Positions 44,468 through 58,957 of a stretch of DNA of 64,000 bases are shown one piece after another. Below the pieces are notes generated by a model. That model made no database searches. It was not told the origin of the DNA and was given only the letters and a program-made list of their open reading frames with translations. The stretch spans positions 8,990,001-9,054,000 of the forward strand of contig JAJTUQ010000001.1 of NCBI GenBank assembly GCA_021399445.1. Reading direction: 5' to 3'. This DNA is from Xylogone sp. PMI_703 (lineage: Eukaryota > Ascomycota > Leotiomycetes). Positions within the stretch are counted from its first letter, which is position 1. Every line of letters starts with the position of its first letter. The position numbers and the translations under genes were made by a program.

Positions 44468-47400
44468 TACTGTTTCTTAGTTATTCTTACTGTTACCAGA
44501 CTAAATAATTCCTTGAACTGTGTAAACAACATCTTCTGTAATGACTTTATCATACCATTGGTTACCATGTTTGTTATAAGAATATAGTTTACTTTAATAT
44601 GTTTATGTTCTTCTAAGTCACAGATATAATAATAACAAATATCAATATACTTTGATTACTCGTGAAAGTATAAGTTCTTTATTAACATGAGTATACCTTA
44701 ATTATTCCTTAATATTTATATAGTCATCAGGTCTAGCCTAATATATTAAGGGAATCTTATATCACAGAGTATTTAAGTAATCTATTGACTTTATTTGGCG
44801 TATATTAACATTATAATATATTCTGATTCAATGCTTGAAATTGTCATTGAACGTTACTTCTTACTCCCCCAGGAAACAGGTCTTCTGTAAAATATAATTA
44901 TATTTCTTAAAATACTCTTCTAGTCAGTTTTGTCTCTTGCTTAGTCTATATTTGAATACATAACTAATATGAAGTTATTGACTTATCTGTTGTCATTATT
45001 ACTTTGATATGATGATTAGTTGGCTTGAATTAGAATAAGCCTATAACGGATACATTATTTGATTATTGATCTAGTATATTTCAAGAGTTCTTTTACAGTA
45101 TTAATATAGTACTCTCCAGGGTTACTTATGTATTAGTTAAACTTTCTTAAAGTAAATATAATATCTGGTCTAATATTTATTATCATATATATTAAACTTT
45201 TAATATACTTCTAATACTTAGTCAGGTTAACTTTCTTATTAAAGTCTAAAGTCAAGTATAACTTATTATAACTAAAGATTAATACTGACTTTAACTTATA
45301 CTTCTCTTAAGTTATTCTATATTGATTCAAAATGTTGTTTAAATATTATTCTTGATTTAAGAATAATGTCTTTTCTTTTTGATTCTTAATAACATAAATA
45401 TTAAAGATTATTTGAATTTTCTCTAAATTCTTAGTATAAAATTAATTTATTAATATTTTTCTAAATTATTTTAATTTTTATACTTTTAATATAATAATAA
45501 TAATATTATTTATATAAATAAGTAATATAATCTTATGTTCTTTGTGAATATAAAGATAAAAATCAATTAAGTTTTAAACAAATCTAATCTTAACAAAATA
45601 ATTCTTATAAAATAAGTTTTAATTTTATATAAACTGTTTTAATTTATACAAACTCTATAAAATATATAATATATATTTATTCTTTAACTTAAATACTCTG
45701 TTTGATTAAAACAAAAAAATTTGTTTTTATAAATATAATTTAATGAAAGTATTCTTTATGTTATATAAATAATATTCAAGATTTTCTGTTATAATAATAA
45801 TCATAAATATTTAAAAAATATTTATTTTAATTATAAGTACAAACATTTTAGTAAAATCTTGCTTATATTTTTAAGAAAAGCCTTAAGTAATTAGTTTTAC
45901 CTTGAATTTATTTAATATTCTGTTAAAGTTTATCTTGATAATAAATACCTATTTAATGAAGACTAAGTTTACTCTTTCCAGAGATATTTCTTCTTCTTAT
46001 ATATTATTTTGTTATAATAATATAATTTTTTCGTCAATTTTTTTTTTTTATTTCTGACTATATTTATAATCTGAAATAACCTTTTTGTATATTATTAGAA
46101 TAATAATATCTAAATTTATTATTAAACTAACCAGAGTTATTTTGTCTAAATCTTAATAATCTTAATCTTTTAATATTATAAGTATAACTTTAATTATCTT
46201 GGTAAAACAGTCTTCATCATCAGAGTCATCAAGTCTTTGTTATTTTCAAAAATCATACTTTACTTCTATGGGTTTTAGTAATACTTAATTTTCCTCGTCA
46301 GACAGGTAAAATCTAATAAATGATATTATATTAACATCAAGTGATAAATTATAATTCTTGGCTTAAGTTTAAGATTAATTCTTAATTTTATTTTCCTCAT
46401 CTTCCTCATCTCCTCCTGAATAAAACATATTCACACTTAGATCATTTGTATTTTCCTGATTATATTAACGATTAGCTAAGCTAGTTAGATCATTATATAT
46501 TATCACTGGATTTGTAATAGACAAGATTATAATTTCAAAGTTATTCAAGTCTTTTAGATCTAGGAATAACATAAACTCATTAATTTCATTTTGTAATTAA
46601 TCTCTCGGTTTACAAATTATTAATTTGTTCTTCATTCTTTGAAAGTTACCTGTTTGAAGTTTCAAATTAATTATTTTATCTTAAGTATTTTCATAAAAAT
46701 TAACATAACTTGATTTGATAACATAATCTTTATCTAATACATAAACTTTGTATTATTAAGTTATATTTAGACTATATTCAATAAATATTATAATTTGTTT
46801 ATAGTCTATAAACTTATCTTTTCTTGAATCTTTTGAGTATTCTTTCCAGTTTATGTATAATATATATTTATATTCAAAAACTTTAATATAATTAATGTTT
46901 AAAATCTCTTTAATAAATGTTTAGTACAAACTAATAACTTTCTCATCAATTGTTGGGCTAGATACTATTTAGTTTCTTAGGTATACATCTGTTTCAACAA
47001 TGTAGTTCCAGAATTCAAGTAATAAGTTAACTTCTTTTAATAGTATACAAGTATCTATTGTAGTAGTTTGAATTGCTTACTTAGTTAGACTATTTTAATT
47101 TGACTTGTATCTTGTTGTTATTTCTGCCTGAATTCTGATCAAAGTACTTTATTTATTTAATAATAATAGTAATTCTGAAGTATTATCAGTTCTAATAACC
47201 TTGACCTTCTTCTTAGTCTTATATTTTACTTAGATTTTCCATGTCCTGAGCTTCTCGACTAAATGTACTTTTGTCTTTGCAGGAATATTCTAAATATAAT
47301 AAATAATATTATCAACAATTTGAGCAAAATATTAATCTTTATTTATTAATGATAAGAATAACTTATATACATTTACGTAAATCAGTATAAACTTTTTACT

Positions 47401-49245
47401 TTCTTACTTACTCAACATTTTATTAATATAATCTTTTATCTTGATAATATCATAAACTTCACAAAGTTCTTTAGTTATAGGTTTTTGTATAAATTTATTC
47501 AAAGTAATAACTTTGTGTAAATTACAAATTTTCTTTACCCCAAGATAAGTAAATCATCTATGCTATAAATTATAATATTATATGACTTTTTTCACTGACT
47601 TTGATGTTATTATGGGTAAGATTTCAGTGTTACTGCCAGAACTTTGATTTTCCCCGTTAGATAAGTTAAATTACAGCTGTTCCCTTTTTGCTTTGACATT
47701 ATTAACCAAAGTCATTTCCTTTGGCTCGTTCACGATAAAACTCATAATATATACTTTTCTGCGTTACTTAGCTTTAATATATTGGTTCTTTTGATTTTTT
47801 CGAGTAAAATACATTATATGTAGATCAAAAGAGCCATCAAAACCCTTTTCACAAATGTATTGACCAAAGAGTAAATTAGCCCTAAAATTTAGAATAAATA
47901 AAGTATTAAATAATAATATAATACTTTTATTTTTCAACTTCATTTTAGTAGTCCTTTTCTTTTATACATATAACCTTCTACTTCTAACCTTTATCTTATG
48001 ATATTTAATATTAATCATCAGTTGTTTAAAAAGTTAAAGGTTATCAGTCATATATAAAAAAGTACTAATATTTATAATTCAGACAAAAGGTTTAACTATA
48101 TATATTATTTTTTTCGATACTCTTATAACTTCGTTTTTCTCCTCAAATAAATCGTCAAAGCTTAACTCTGTCTCTGATATTAAGTTATATTCAGAGAAGT
48201 AACTAATGATATAACTATAAGAATATTGTCTTGACTTGTTCTCCTTATAATAACCTTTACTTTCATTCTTCTTTATTACTTTCCGAGAATATTATAATTT
48301 ATTATTTTTAGATTTAAGGCCAAGAATATATTTTCTTATATTATGTCTGAGTTTGTAATATTTGATAAAATAATTCTTGTTACATAAGTAACATTTGACT
48401 TCTTTTTAGTTAAATAAGCTGTTTTTATGTTTACTCTGTTAGCTTGAGCTTTTATTTTCTTTGTCCTGTGATTTTTGTGTTCTCTTATCTCAGACAATAA
48501 ATGTTGTTGAGTTAGTAATTTTTTCTTTATGTCTTTGGAGGATATTGATCTTATTTACAATTTCAAATGTCAGTTATGCATTAATCATAGTTATAACTAT
48601 TGAATATTTTTCTGGGAATTTTGTAAAAAAGAATTCGAATATTTGTTTTATGCTAAAGTTATTTTTAAGTTTAAAGATTATTTTTATAACTCTTTTTCTT
48701 AACTCTTATACTCAGATTCATCTCTCTTTGATTATCATACTTTATTCTAACTTAAATAAGATAAATTAAGTCATTTCATTTTAAGTAATATAAAATAATA
48801 ACTTGTTATATTTAGAATATAGTTTTATTTATACTAATTAAGTTTCAGACTTGTTATAGATTAGTTTATTGTTTATAGTATTAATATAGATTAAAATCAT
48901 ATATAAAACTTTCGTAAATATAACTTTATATTTCTCTTACTTTTCAATATTCTATATATCATCCTTTAATCTACTTTGTAGTCCATTCTCTATTTTCAAG
49001 CTTTCCAGTTGTTTTATTATATTTTCAATAATAATCTTGGGTGTTTTCATACTTGTTGATATAATAGAAATATTGATCAATGATGGGGTTCTCTGAATCT
49101 AGGTATATTCTGTGATTATCTTATTTAATACAAATTTTAGTAATTCTTCCTTGAAATAAAGTCTCATCAGTTTAAACCATTTTTGCTAATTCACTTTATT
49201 AAGGATATTAATAAAATGTTTGTATACAAGATAATCAATGTCCAT
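44468..49245 (-). pseudogene. Copia A3 Gag-Pol relic
   Basis: Collinear with the A1 coding region, start codon at 49245-49243 and terminal stop near 44468, with many stops. Near 45995 (minus strand) it too has one base more than A1 at the integrase-RT junction. The frame at 48461-48769 on the plus strand is the antisense shadow of Gag. Confidence 0.8.
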
Positions 49246-49630
49246 TTTCTCAAATATTAATGAAGTAAGGATAATAAAGATTTTGTTGTCTTTTGAATTA
49301 TTATATTATAACTCAAGGTTAAAGAGACTTATAATTAATTATTGAGTTTAGATAAATAAGTAAATATTATATTAAAATGCCTGATACTAATTAAAGAATT
49401 ATGATCTTCAAGTACTTACTATAGACTAATAATTCGTCGTATGTTTATTTATTTTAAGACTTAAAATTAATCAGTCTATATTTTAACTGATGTTCTGTAG
49501 ACTTCTTTCTTTTACAAAGACTTATACAATAACATATGTTTTGGTTATCCTTGGTGATAAACTTACGATGAACATATCTTAATTATTATTTTTCTTAGTG
49601 ACATTTTAACATATGTCCGGGCTTATAACC

Positions 49631-49860
49631 TGTTAAGATTATGATTGTTATACTTATATAAGGAAAATGTTGGTTCATTAAGTATTATTATATTGTAGGG
49701 TTGAATAAGCTTATATTGGCTTATATATTATATGTTTATTCTTATATTTAGTATTTAAGGAGTTGTACCCTTAAATACTCTTTTACCGGATTATTAGTCG
49801 TTTTACTCTGATTGTATAACTACTGAGCGTTAGTATACTCTGCTCCCATAATTCTTAACA
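49631..49860 (-). repeat. 5' LTR of Copia A3
   Basis: 230 bp. On the minus strand it begins TGTTAAGAATTATGGGAGCA. On the plus strand it is preceded by AACC, the inverse of the primer site. Confidence 0.85.
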
Positions 49861-49865
49861 ATATA

Positions 49866-51266
49866 TTATATTAAATAATCTTCACAAATTTGATTTCTTT
49901 ATTAAACTCGATATTATTATCCTTTTCATTTTTGTCTTTATTCTTGTCTTTATCCTCGTCTTCATTATTTTCGTTCTCTGATTAATAATCTACTTTTCAT
50001 CATATTAATTTCTTAATGTTCATTTATATACTCTTAATTATGATCTACTATCTCTTTGTTAATTTATATAGAAGCTATTAGTTGAGTTCCTGTTTCTTGG
50101 CCTAGAATATAAAATATAATACTTATTTATACATTTCGGTATATTATTCAACTATAATATTATCTATCTAACTGTCAAACAGTATTTATATCTCTTTATT
50201 AAATTCTTTCTTGTTAACTTCGAATAATACTTCTAATCTGACTACCTTATGGATAATATAGTACTAGACGTCCTAGATTAACTAATCAAATGCTTTATAA
50301 CTTATTAAGTTTAAAGAATTACCCAAGGACATTAAGATAAACAATAAAGAGAATAACAAGAATAAAGATAATAATAATTATTACAGAATTCTGAAGATTT
50401 AATTATTTGACTGATTTAATAAAACTTATTCTAAATTTACTAAATATAAATTATAAAATATTGTATATTTTTATTTTAATAAAGTAAAGTTTAATACTAA
50501 AGTTAACTAAATTTTATAAATTATCTTGTACTTAAACAATATTACTTTTAACTAATTTTAGCTTTATTTCCTGAATTATTTAACTATTGATAATAAGACC
50601 AAATGTTAATAAATAACAATAAATATTTTTAGTAATATGAAAAAATTCTGGAATAATCTTGAATCAGTATTCAGGAATATAAACAAAATAACTAATACAA
50701 AATGTAAACTAAAGAAACTTAAATAAAAAAGTATTATTATTGATTATATTATTGATTTTCAGAAATTAAAAATATTAGTCTAATATAATGAAAAAGCAAA
50801 AATGAACTTTTATTATAATAAACTGAAAAAAGAAATAAAAGATAATATTACCAAGGTAAATAAAAAACCTAAAACTTTTAGTAATTTAATCAATAAAATT
50901 ATTATCTTCAATAACTAAAACTTTAAACGAAAACTAGAAAAAAACTTAGGATAAACTTATTCTAACAAGAAAAAAACACAAAAAATCTTACAAAAAAATA
51001 ATTAATATAAGAATTATTACTGATAATAAAAAGAACAAAAAGTTTAATACTAAAGAAAAAGGAAAACAAAAGTTTGACTTTATTTTTAAGTAATATAAAA
51101 AATGTAAAAAGAAAAAGTTTTACTTTTAGTATAAATAAGTAAAATATTAAATATTAGAATATAATAACAAAAATAAAGGAAACCTAAAAAGTTAAAACAG
51201 TTTTGATAATATCTTTAGTAAAAGATTATAAGTCTTATAACTTAAGTAATACCCTGATATTAGATT
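49866..51266 (+). pseudogene. Repeat B, decayed Gypsy-type gag (better copy)
   Basis: Plus-strand translation between about 50630 and 50960 gives readable stretches: NMKKFWNNLESVFRNINKIT, then IDYIIDFQKLKILV, MNFYYNKLKKEIKDNITKV and NLINKIIIFNN. This is the order of conserved positions in Ty3/Gypsy-type retrotransposon gag (aromatic start, F-x-x-L, F-x-x-G-L, I-x-x-a-i-x-i-D-N). It ends where Gypsy A3 is inserted; no protease or RT of its own follows. Confidence 0.55.
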
Positions 51267-51500
51267 TGTTAAAGGCCAGGTGTAAAGGGGGTGTTACGCC
51301 CACCAGGGGGGAATGCAGCCCCAGTGAAGGGACCTCGCCTAGGACATTCACGTGACCATTGTACAATATAAAGTAAAGCTTAAGTTTAACGATGTAAAAG
51401 ACAAGATTTAATCTGTAGAATGTATAAGAGGCATTTGTATATACCCTTTGTCTTGTTTATGATTTGTTGTCGATCACCTCAGGATACTCATCTTTTAATA
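51267..51500 (+). repeat. 5' LTR of Gypsy A3
   Basis: 234 bp, starts TGTTAAAGGCC and ends TTTTAATA (CA changed to TA). The first 80 bases are GC-rich and nearly unmutated compared with A2, in sharp contrast to the internal region. Confidence 0.82.
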
Positions 51501-51539
51501 TTCTAAATCTTTTTTTTTCGGGGATAACTTATTACAGTA

Positions 51540-52800
51540 AAACAATAATGACTAATCACTCAAGAAATATAACTAATAATGTCAAGCCCTCGAAGAGATA
51601 ATGAATCAGTACTGTATATACAGCAAAAAAGACGGATATTCATAGAATAACGCCAGTAATAATGATACAAGAAGCTACAGTAATAGTCATTAATAAAGTA
51701 TTTTCAGAGGCTAATCCTGGCGACGTAATAAAAATATAAGATATGTTAGATACAAAAAAGTATATTATAAAAGTATTATGACAAAAAACAGAAAAGCTAA
51801 AGAGATATAATAAGCAGAAAAATAAAGAGTAATATAAAATCGAGGAATTAGATAAACAGATTAAGGAATTGACGTAAAAGAGGGAAAAGTTACATTAATA
51901 TAATAAGATATCTTTAATAATACAGGAAATGAACAATAGAACTTTAAGTAAGTCACTAAAAGTAAAACTTTAATGATATAGTAATATATAAAGTATAGAC
52001 TAATAATAAATTATTATGATTATTGTCAAGAACATAAAGTATATATACTCCTCAAGGCTTGAATTATATAAAAAGAAGATAATTAAACAGTTTAATAATT
52101 TCTTGTATATTTATAATTTCGAGTTTAAAACATTTTTAAAGTTTTACAAAAATAATGATAAGGACAAGATACTTTATACAGTATCATTATTCTATAGCAA
52201 GCCAAGGACAAGATAGTAATAAGCAAAGGACATTAAAGACAAAGAGATATAATCATAAGAAGTATTCAAAGGACTCTTGCTAGTATCCTTAAAGGACAAA
52301 GGCAACAAGAAGATCAAGCTCCAAGTATAATACAACAAGGTACAGATGAAGGAGATTTAGTCTATATACTCTTTTGTAAAATACTTAAACATTATTAAGG
52401 CCCAGCTCTAAGACTTAGGTGACGAGGTTAAAATAAAGATCTTTTTCGTGAAACTGACCCCAAAACTGAAAGAGAAAATTATAAGATATAACTAATTTCT
52501 GATTATATATAACAAGTTAATAATAATAATAAAACGAATTAAGCTTAATGACAGAAACTGGGAAAACAAGTCATCCTAGGGTAAAAGTAACTTGACATTA
52601 GTACATAATCAGGAAAGCCAAGAACATAAAAAGAAGTAACAAAGTAATTCCCTTAAGTAGACAGCTAAGATCTCTTACAGGCCAAAATCTGACTAGAACA
52701 AGGTGATACTAGTGATAATAGTAAATTCTATACTGTTCAGATCACGAGGAGTTATTACCTGCTATAAATGTGGAAAACTAAGTTATTATACGAAGAATTA
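51540..52800 (+). pseudogene. Gypsy A3 gag relic
   Basis: Translation shows a charged, probably coiled-coil segment (IEELDKQIKELT near 51840), the gag core at 52016-52215 (DKDKILYTVSLFYSKP) and a zinc knuckle near 52750 (CYKCGKLSYYTKNY, where the last Cys has become Tyr). Interrupted by several stops. Confidence 0.65.
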
Positions 52801-55800
52801 CTGAAGTAAGAACAGTAACAATATGATAATTAGACTAAATATTTGGTATTATTCTTGTGGATAACCAGGGTACTATTTAATATTATGCTTAAACCAAGAT
52901 AATCAAAGGGCAAAAGTAATAACATCTGTAGGCCAGGGAAACAGTAACGTCCAGAAGGCCTAATTGCTTTAACCTCTCTGGACTAGACTATAAAAAGATA
53001 TAAAGTCTTACGATAAGTCCTAGGTACCTAGTTTATGTTAGTTATGTTCAAAGACAACGAAAAGAAAGCAAGGTAAATCTTCTTTGTTAAAGCAAATAAG
53101 TCAAAGTATTTATATATAAAAATACTAATCCAGATCCAAGATAAAGAGAAGAAGTAAAGAATGAATATAATACTAATTAATAGTAAAATACAAGAGAATA
53201 TTATTTTACTGTTCTTCGTACAAGAATATAAGTAGGAAAATGATAGTACAGAGCTCCTAGGCCTTTACTTAATCAACAACATAAAGATTTATATATATAG
53301 AACATATATCTTTTCCACAAAGACAACGGACAACGAAAGAGAAACCAAATTGTCAAAGTATTAGTTTATCAGTATTATGACAGATAAGTATAATCTTGTA
53401 TTAAAATACCTATAGTTCATTAACATAGACTTATTAATTAGATAACATAAAAAGATATAATAATATTGCCCAGAGACAGAAGAATATACAATATATTTAA
53501 CACCTAAGTTTACTCAAATATTAAAGAAGAAGAAAGACATTCCCTTATATAGAACCTTTTTCCAATTTACTAAAAACAAAGAAGGCAAGGTAATATTACT
53601 TAACCAAGACATTATCAAAGTAACAAAGGAAAGACAACAAAAATGAATGAGAATTATTTATGTAAAATACATAAAGATACCAGGACATTAAATAAATTAT
53701 ATATCTCCTGATTATTAAAAATTCATAAATATATTCGACGAAGAGAAAGCAAGCAAAGTACTAAGCCTTGACAGACTATAACATATAATTAAACTCAGAG
53801 AAGGCAAGATACTGCTGTAGAAGCTAATATACTCATTGACTAAAAAAGAAATGAAAGTCTTAAAGAAATACTTCCACAGTACATTAGAGAAAGGATAAAT
53901 CAGACGATCCTCTAGCTTAACAAAAGTACTAATGATGTTTGCCCTGAAAAAAGACAAGAAGCTATAACTTTGTGTCAATTACCAAAGATTAAACAAGATC
54001 ATTATTAAGAATAAAACATTATTACCTCTGATCTCCGAAATGTTAAACATATTAGGAAAAGCCAAAATCTATACAAAGCTTAACCTGAAAGATATATATT
54101 ATTATATTTATATTTATTTAAGCAATGAGTAAAAGATAACTTTCTGGACTAAGTATAATTACTATAAATATTATATAATACCCTTTAACCTATACAACAT
54201 GCCAATAACATTCCAGTAATATATCAATAAAGTATTAGTAGGCTTAGTAAATAAAATATATATCATTTACCTCGACAATATCCTGATCTTATTAAAAGAT
54301 AAAGAAGTATATATATAACATATGTGACAAGTCCTCGAATAATTATGGTAGTATAGCTTATATATTAATCTAACTAAATATAAGTTTTATGTCTGATAAA
54401 TTAAATTTTTAAGATATGTCATCTTCTCAAACAGTATGTCAATGAAGAAAAGCTATATGATTATAATTATGGATTAGCTAACCTTGATGTCATATAAAGA
54501 CATCTAAGTATTCTTAGGATTTATAAACTTTTATCAAAAGTTTATTCAGAATTATTTAAAGATTATTGTACTTTTAATTAATCTTTTGAAGAATATGGAG
54601 AAGGGAAAGAAGACAGGGCTACTCAAATTCGATAAGAAGGCAAGGAATGTATTCGAGGAGCTTAAGAAAATGTTTATGATAATGCTTATACTAACATATT
54701 ATATATTAAGGCGACTAGTCATATTAAAGACTAATATATCTAATTATGTTATAAAAAGAATATTATCCCAGTTAGTCGAAGAAGAAAGATAATCTTAATA
54801 ATATTTTGTTGTATTTTATTCAAAGAAGTTAAACTTTGTATAATAAATATATAAGACATTTGACTAGGAGATGTTAATTATTATAATTATATTAAAATAA
54901 TAAAGACATTACTTAGCTTATATTTCTGTGACAGTCACAATCAAAACTGATTATAATAACTTAAAGTACTTTATGGATAAAGAGAAATTTAATAAAAGGT
55001 AAATATAATAAATTCAGAAATTAGCTGAATATGATTTTAAGATTGAATACTGGTCAAGAAAGAATAACTTTGTTAATGTATTATCAAGGTGCTTAGACTA
55101 CAAACCAGAAGTGAATAAAGTGATTAGGGATCTAATGTTAAACTTAAGAAAGAAACTGAAAAAAGTTTTACATATTAAGATCAAAGAAATACTAAGACTT
55201 AAGGATAATACAAAAATATTGAACTTAGGTTTAAGGAGTAATGTTCAGAATGATAAGAGTAAATGGTCAAGTAATGACCAGGTATAAAGATATTGTATAT
55301 TAAAGTTAACTTAAAGAGATAACTGTAATGGCCAAAAAAAGCTAACAAGCAAAGAAACTCAAAAGAAGGGTTATGAAGATCAGATTTAGAGGAGTCATAA
55401 GTTAAAGTTGACTTAGTGAGGTAATAATAAAGCCAAGAAGAAGTTGATAAGCAAAGAAGTTCAAGAAGACTTCATTTTTGTTATTACATAAAACTATGAT
55501 AATAAAGAAATAACAAAATATTAAAGAGGTAAGTATTTTAGGTCTGGGTATAAACTAGGGCTAGTATATATATAAGTAAGTATAGATCAGGTTGTATAAA
55601 ACACTAAAGTTATAGTTAAGTATAATATAGTTCAGGGAGAGCTTAAGCTTGTTGTTGAGATTAGTGATTATAAATATCTTGTCTTACGAGTATAGATTTG
55701 TCTAATCAGAGTACTTGAAATAGTATATAATATGTTAATGGACTTGATGGCTGACTTAATTTATGAGTTTTAGTAAAAGGATATTTTTGTACAAAGTTAA

Positions 55801-57430
55801 CAATGGAAGCTTATCTGGAGAAAGAAGAATATTGTTAAAATTGTCGAAAAGGATTTGAGATATTATAAACAAAGTAAGTCTTAGAGTAAGTTAATCCTTG
55901 AGGACCAAAACATTATAAGAAAAAGTAAAGAGAAAAACCCTAAAAGACTTAACATAAAGATTATGAATAATGAAACAAAGACTTCGGACAAGATCAAAAA
56001 CCAAGGCTCGGACAAATAAATAATCGAAGAAATAATAAGTCAGAAGTAACAACAAGTCAAAGGCGAAGAATAACCTTGAAGAATAGACTAGACTAACCTT
56101 TTCAGATATAGAGGAAAAATTTATGTTCTTGATAATAAGGTTATTAAGGCAAAAATAATAATTATATGTTATAATACTTTAATAACAGAATATTTAAAAT
56201 TCAATAAAATATTATAGTTAATCTAGAAGAAATACTTTTAGACAAATATTAACAAAGATATAAAGTTTTAGATTTATACTTATATTATATACTAGAGAAC
56301 GAAAGTGAAGTACCACGTATTATATAAGATATTAATATCCCTCTTACAACTTATAGTGCCATGGAAAGAAATCATTATGGATTTTATCACAGACTTACTC
56401 TTTAATAAATAAAATAATAATGTCTATAATATATGTTATATTATTGTTAATAAATATTCGAAGATAATGTGATATATATTATGTTAAAAAATGATTATAA
56501 TCCTTTAGCTAATAGACTTATTCATTCAATATATTGTCAAAGACTTTAGAACACCAGAAGATATAGTCTCCGATAAAAAACCACAATTTGCTAACAAATT
56601 CTAGGCTTCTGTATACTTTTACCTATAAATATAAAGACAGTTCTCGACAGTGTTTTACTTACAAACTGACAGACAGACAAAAGTACAGAACCAAACCTTA
56701 GAACACTATCTCTGGGTATTTTGCTTGTATAAGTAAAACGACTGAGCTTCGAAGTTAACATTCGTAGAGTTCATATATAATAACAATATCCATAACTCAA
56801 CATAATTAACCCTGTTCAAGGCTCTTTATAGGTTTGACCTACAAATCCAGTTTGATGTCGAGGACAATATCCCAAAGGGAAAAGCAATAGCTGTACACAA
56901 AAGAATAAAGATACTAAAAGAAAAAAAGAAGACAATAACAAAGTGATAATATAATGCTACTAAGGCACAGAAGAAGTATTATGACAAAAAACGAAAATCC
57001 ATAATATTCAAAATAAGCCAACAAGTCATAATATCCACGAAGAACTTACAACAGTGAAAATCAAACAAGAAACTATCGAATAAATATTTAAAATTATTAG
57101 AAATTATCAGAATAACAAATAACAGATTAGTATATAAAATGAAAATGTCCTCAAACATAAAAGTATACTCAATATTTTATATATTACTCCTGGAATTATA
57201 TTATGTATAACTTAACGTTATACTGGAATTTCCGAAAAGGGAGATCATTGATGAAGACAAAGAATATGAAGTAAAATCCATATTAGCCTATGAGAATACA
57301 AAGAAAGGAAGGCTTTATCTAGTAAGATAAAAAAGATATTTACTAGAAAAAGACACTTAAGAACTAATAGGTTATTTATGTCATATACAAGAAGAATTCA
57401 AGAAATATAAACAAAAATATAAGAAAATAC
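52801..57430 (+). pseudogene. Gypsy A3 pol relic: protease, RT, RNase H, integrase, chromodomain
   Basis: RT is seen at 53750-54400: KLNLKDIYYYI, PFNLYNMPITFQ, then YINKVLVGLVNK and IYLDNILIL, where YLDN is the decayed YLDD active site. RNase H lies at 54586-54792 (FDKKARNVFEELKKMF, ILKTNISNYVI for the usual L-E-T-D-A-S). Integrase lies at 56360-56820 (DFITDL, TPEDIVSDKKPQFANKF, LQTDRQTKVQNQTLEHYL, FVEFIYNNNIHNST). Chromodomain lies at 57230-57360 (EIIDEDKEYEVKSILAYE, GRLYLVR). Stops occur throughout, many where TGG or CAA codons became TAG or TAA. Confidence 0.75.
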
Positions 57431-58957
57431 CAAAAGAAGAAAAGAATAAATCCATATAAGCTACAAGAATATTAATAAAAAAAGAATAAAAATATATAAG
57501 ATTTATTTAAACAAAGCTTATAAGAACTTATAACAAGAAGATTTAACATAAAACCATGATAAAACTCAGTAAAAAACTTAGTAAAGATTTAATGAAACTT
57601 CAGTAAAAAGACTTCAATGAAAAACTTAATAAACAATTTATAAAAACTTAATAAAGATTCTCCGAAAAAGATTCACAGATTATTATTTACAGTAATACTT
57701 ACGAGAAAGAGCAGCCAGAGTAAAGAGAGAGTCATTATCACTAACATTACTTTGTGAACTACTTAAGCTACTAACAAAAAGATCAGAGTTATCATTACCT
57801 CTCAGGAAAAAAGAAAAGGCACTAGACATAAATATAATAAAGGGTACACCAGAGGCAACAAGGCTTCTTGCTGTATTAACAGGAGTACTCATAAGACTAG
57901 TAAAAGTTATACTCATAATAATAATCAAAAGATCCAGAGCAGGAGGGGAAAAAGATCTATTGTGAGGAATTAGTACAATCTTAGTATAACGACGTTTAGA
58001 AACAAAGGCTTGGTCATCTTTATTATTATTATTCTCGGAGGATAACCAGAGATTATCACTGTTTATTTAGTTCTATAGACATTAACTAAAAGAAAGAAGT
58101 ACATAGAACAGACGAACTTACAGTTATATGATATATATCGATGAAAGTCTTAATAAAACGAACAAACTTATCCAGGGAATATTTAATAGTTATAATATTC
58201 CTTAAGGCTTGTACCCAAGTATTATACCAAGTACAGTGCTTAATAGACAACTTTATACATTTGGTGAAAGAAGTTTACTTCACATCTAACTTAGGCTAAA
58301 GACAAAGGTAACAAGTAATATGATTAAAAAGAGTTATTAACATATTCGTACATATGCAAAATTTTCTAAAGATACAAAAATAGTTCTTATATTTCATAGT
58401 ATAAGTTTTATACTTAACAAACCTGGTGACCTTTTTACAAATCAAGCTAAGAGTTTTAGCTAAATGTTTAACATATTTGAGATAATATAAACACAAAAAA
58501 AGAATAATGACTAGTCTAAGATTTCTTAAAGTAAAAAAAGTAATCATTATATTATTAATGTATTAATATAAAACCAAAGTTAAAAAAAGAGAAATACTCA
58601 TAAAATAAAAAGTCTTAAGATCAAAGCTGAATTGGGCAAAGAAAGTCAGGAAAGTTTAATAATAGTTTAAAGAAAAAACAAAAAATGAAAACTTATTAGA
58701 TTATTAATAATTCGAAAAAGAAATAAAAGAAATAACTCAAAAAGAAATAAATATAATATTTAATATTATAAAAAAGTAAGGAGGAAACTATAAAAAGAAA
58801 GAAGAACACTTATCTTTATCATAAATAAAGATATTAAGGATAAAGTGGAAAAAGGAAAAAAGAGAAAGAATTAAAAGTATTTATAAGTAAGTTAAGTAGT
58901 CAATGATCTAGTATATATAATTAATGAATTATTAAGATTAACCAAATCATGAAAAGT
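57431..58957 (+). other. Gypsy A3 long 3' tail
   Basis: Non-coding on the pol strand. It corresponds to 13600-15450 of A2 and to the A1 fragments. It contains antisense open frames at 57928-57683 and 58547-58296 with counterparts in A2 and A1. At 57710 it shows the empty site of the S1 insertion. Confidence 0.6.
58296..58547 (-). other. Antisense open frame in the Gypsy A3 tail, 83 codons
   Basis: Counterpart of 14281-14532 and 6406-6639. Shares LRNLRL at the start, a Lys/Tyr/Cys-rich centre (LICKKVTRFVKYKTYTMKYK) and IFRKFCICTN. Unrecognised. Confidence 0.4.

Larger units (their letters stand above)
44160..49860 (-). mobile_element. Copia A3, full-length RIP-mutated copy
   Basis: 5.7-kb inverted copy of Copia A. 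LTRs of 230 bp lie at 44160-44389 (3') and 49631-49860 (5'), flanked by ATATA on both sides (44155-44159, 49861-49865). The 12-bp LTR hairpin is largely kept. Confidence 0.9.
51267..58957 (+). mobile_element. Gypsy A3, chromovirus copy, 3' end cut by Copia A4
   Basis: 5' LTR 51267-51500, then gag, CCHC knuckle, RT, RNase H, integrase and chromodomain, all on the plus strand, then a long tail. Copia A4 is inserted at 58957/58958; the 3' LTR must lie beyond the window. Homologous to A2 in inverse orientation. RT before integrase plus a C-terminal chromodomain places it among chromoviruses of Ty3/Gypsy. Confidence 0.82.

Noticed and set aside
48461..48769. 102-codon plus-strand frame
   Set aside because: Antisense shadow of Copia A3 Gag, as are similar frames in A1 (1749-2033), A2 (24742-25014) and A4 (60103-60321).
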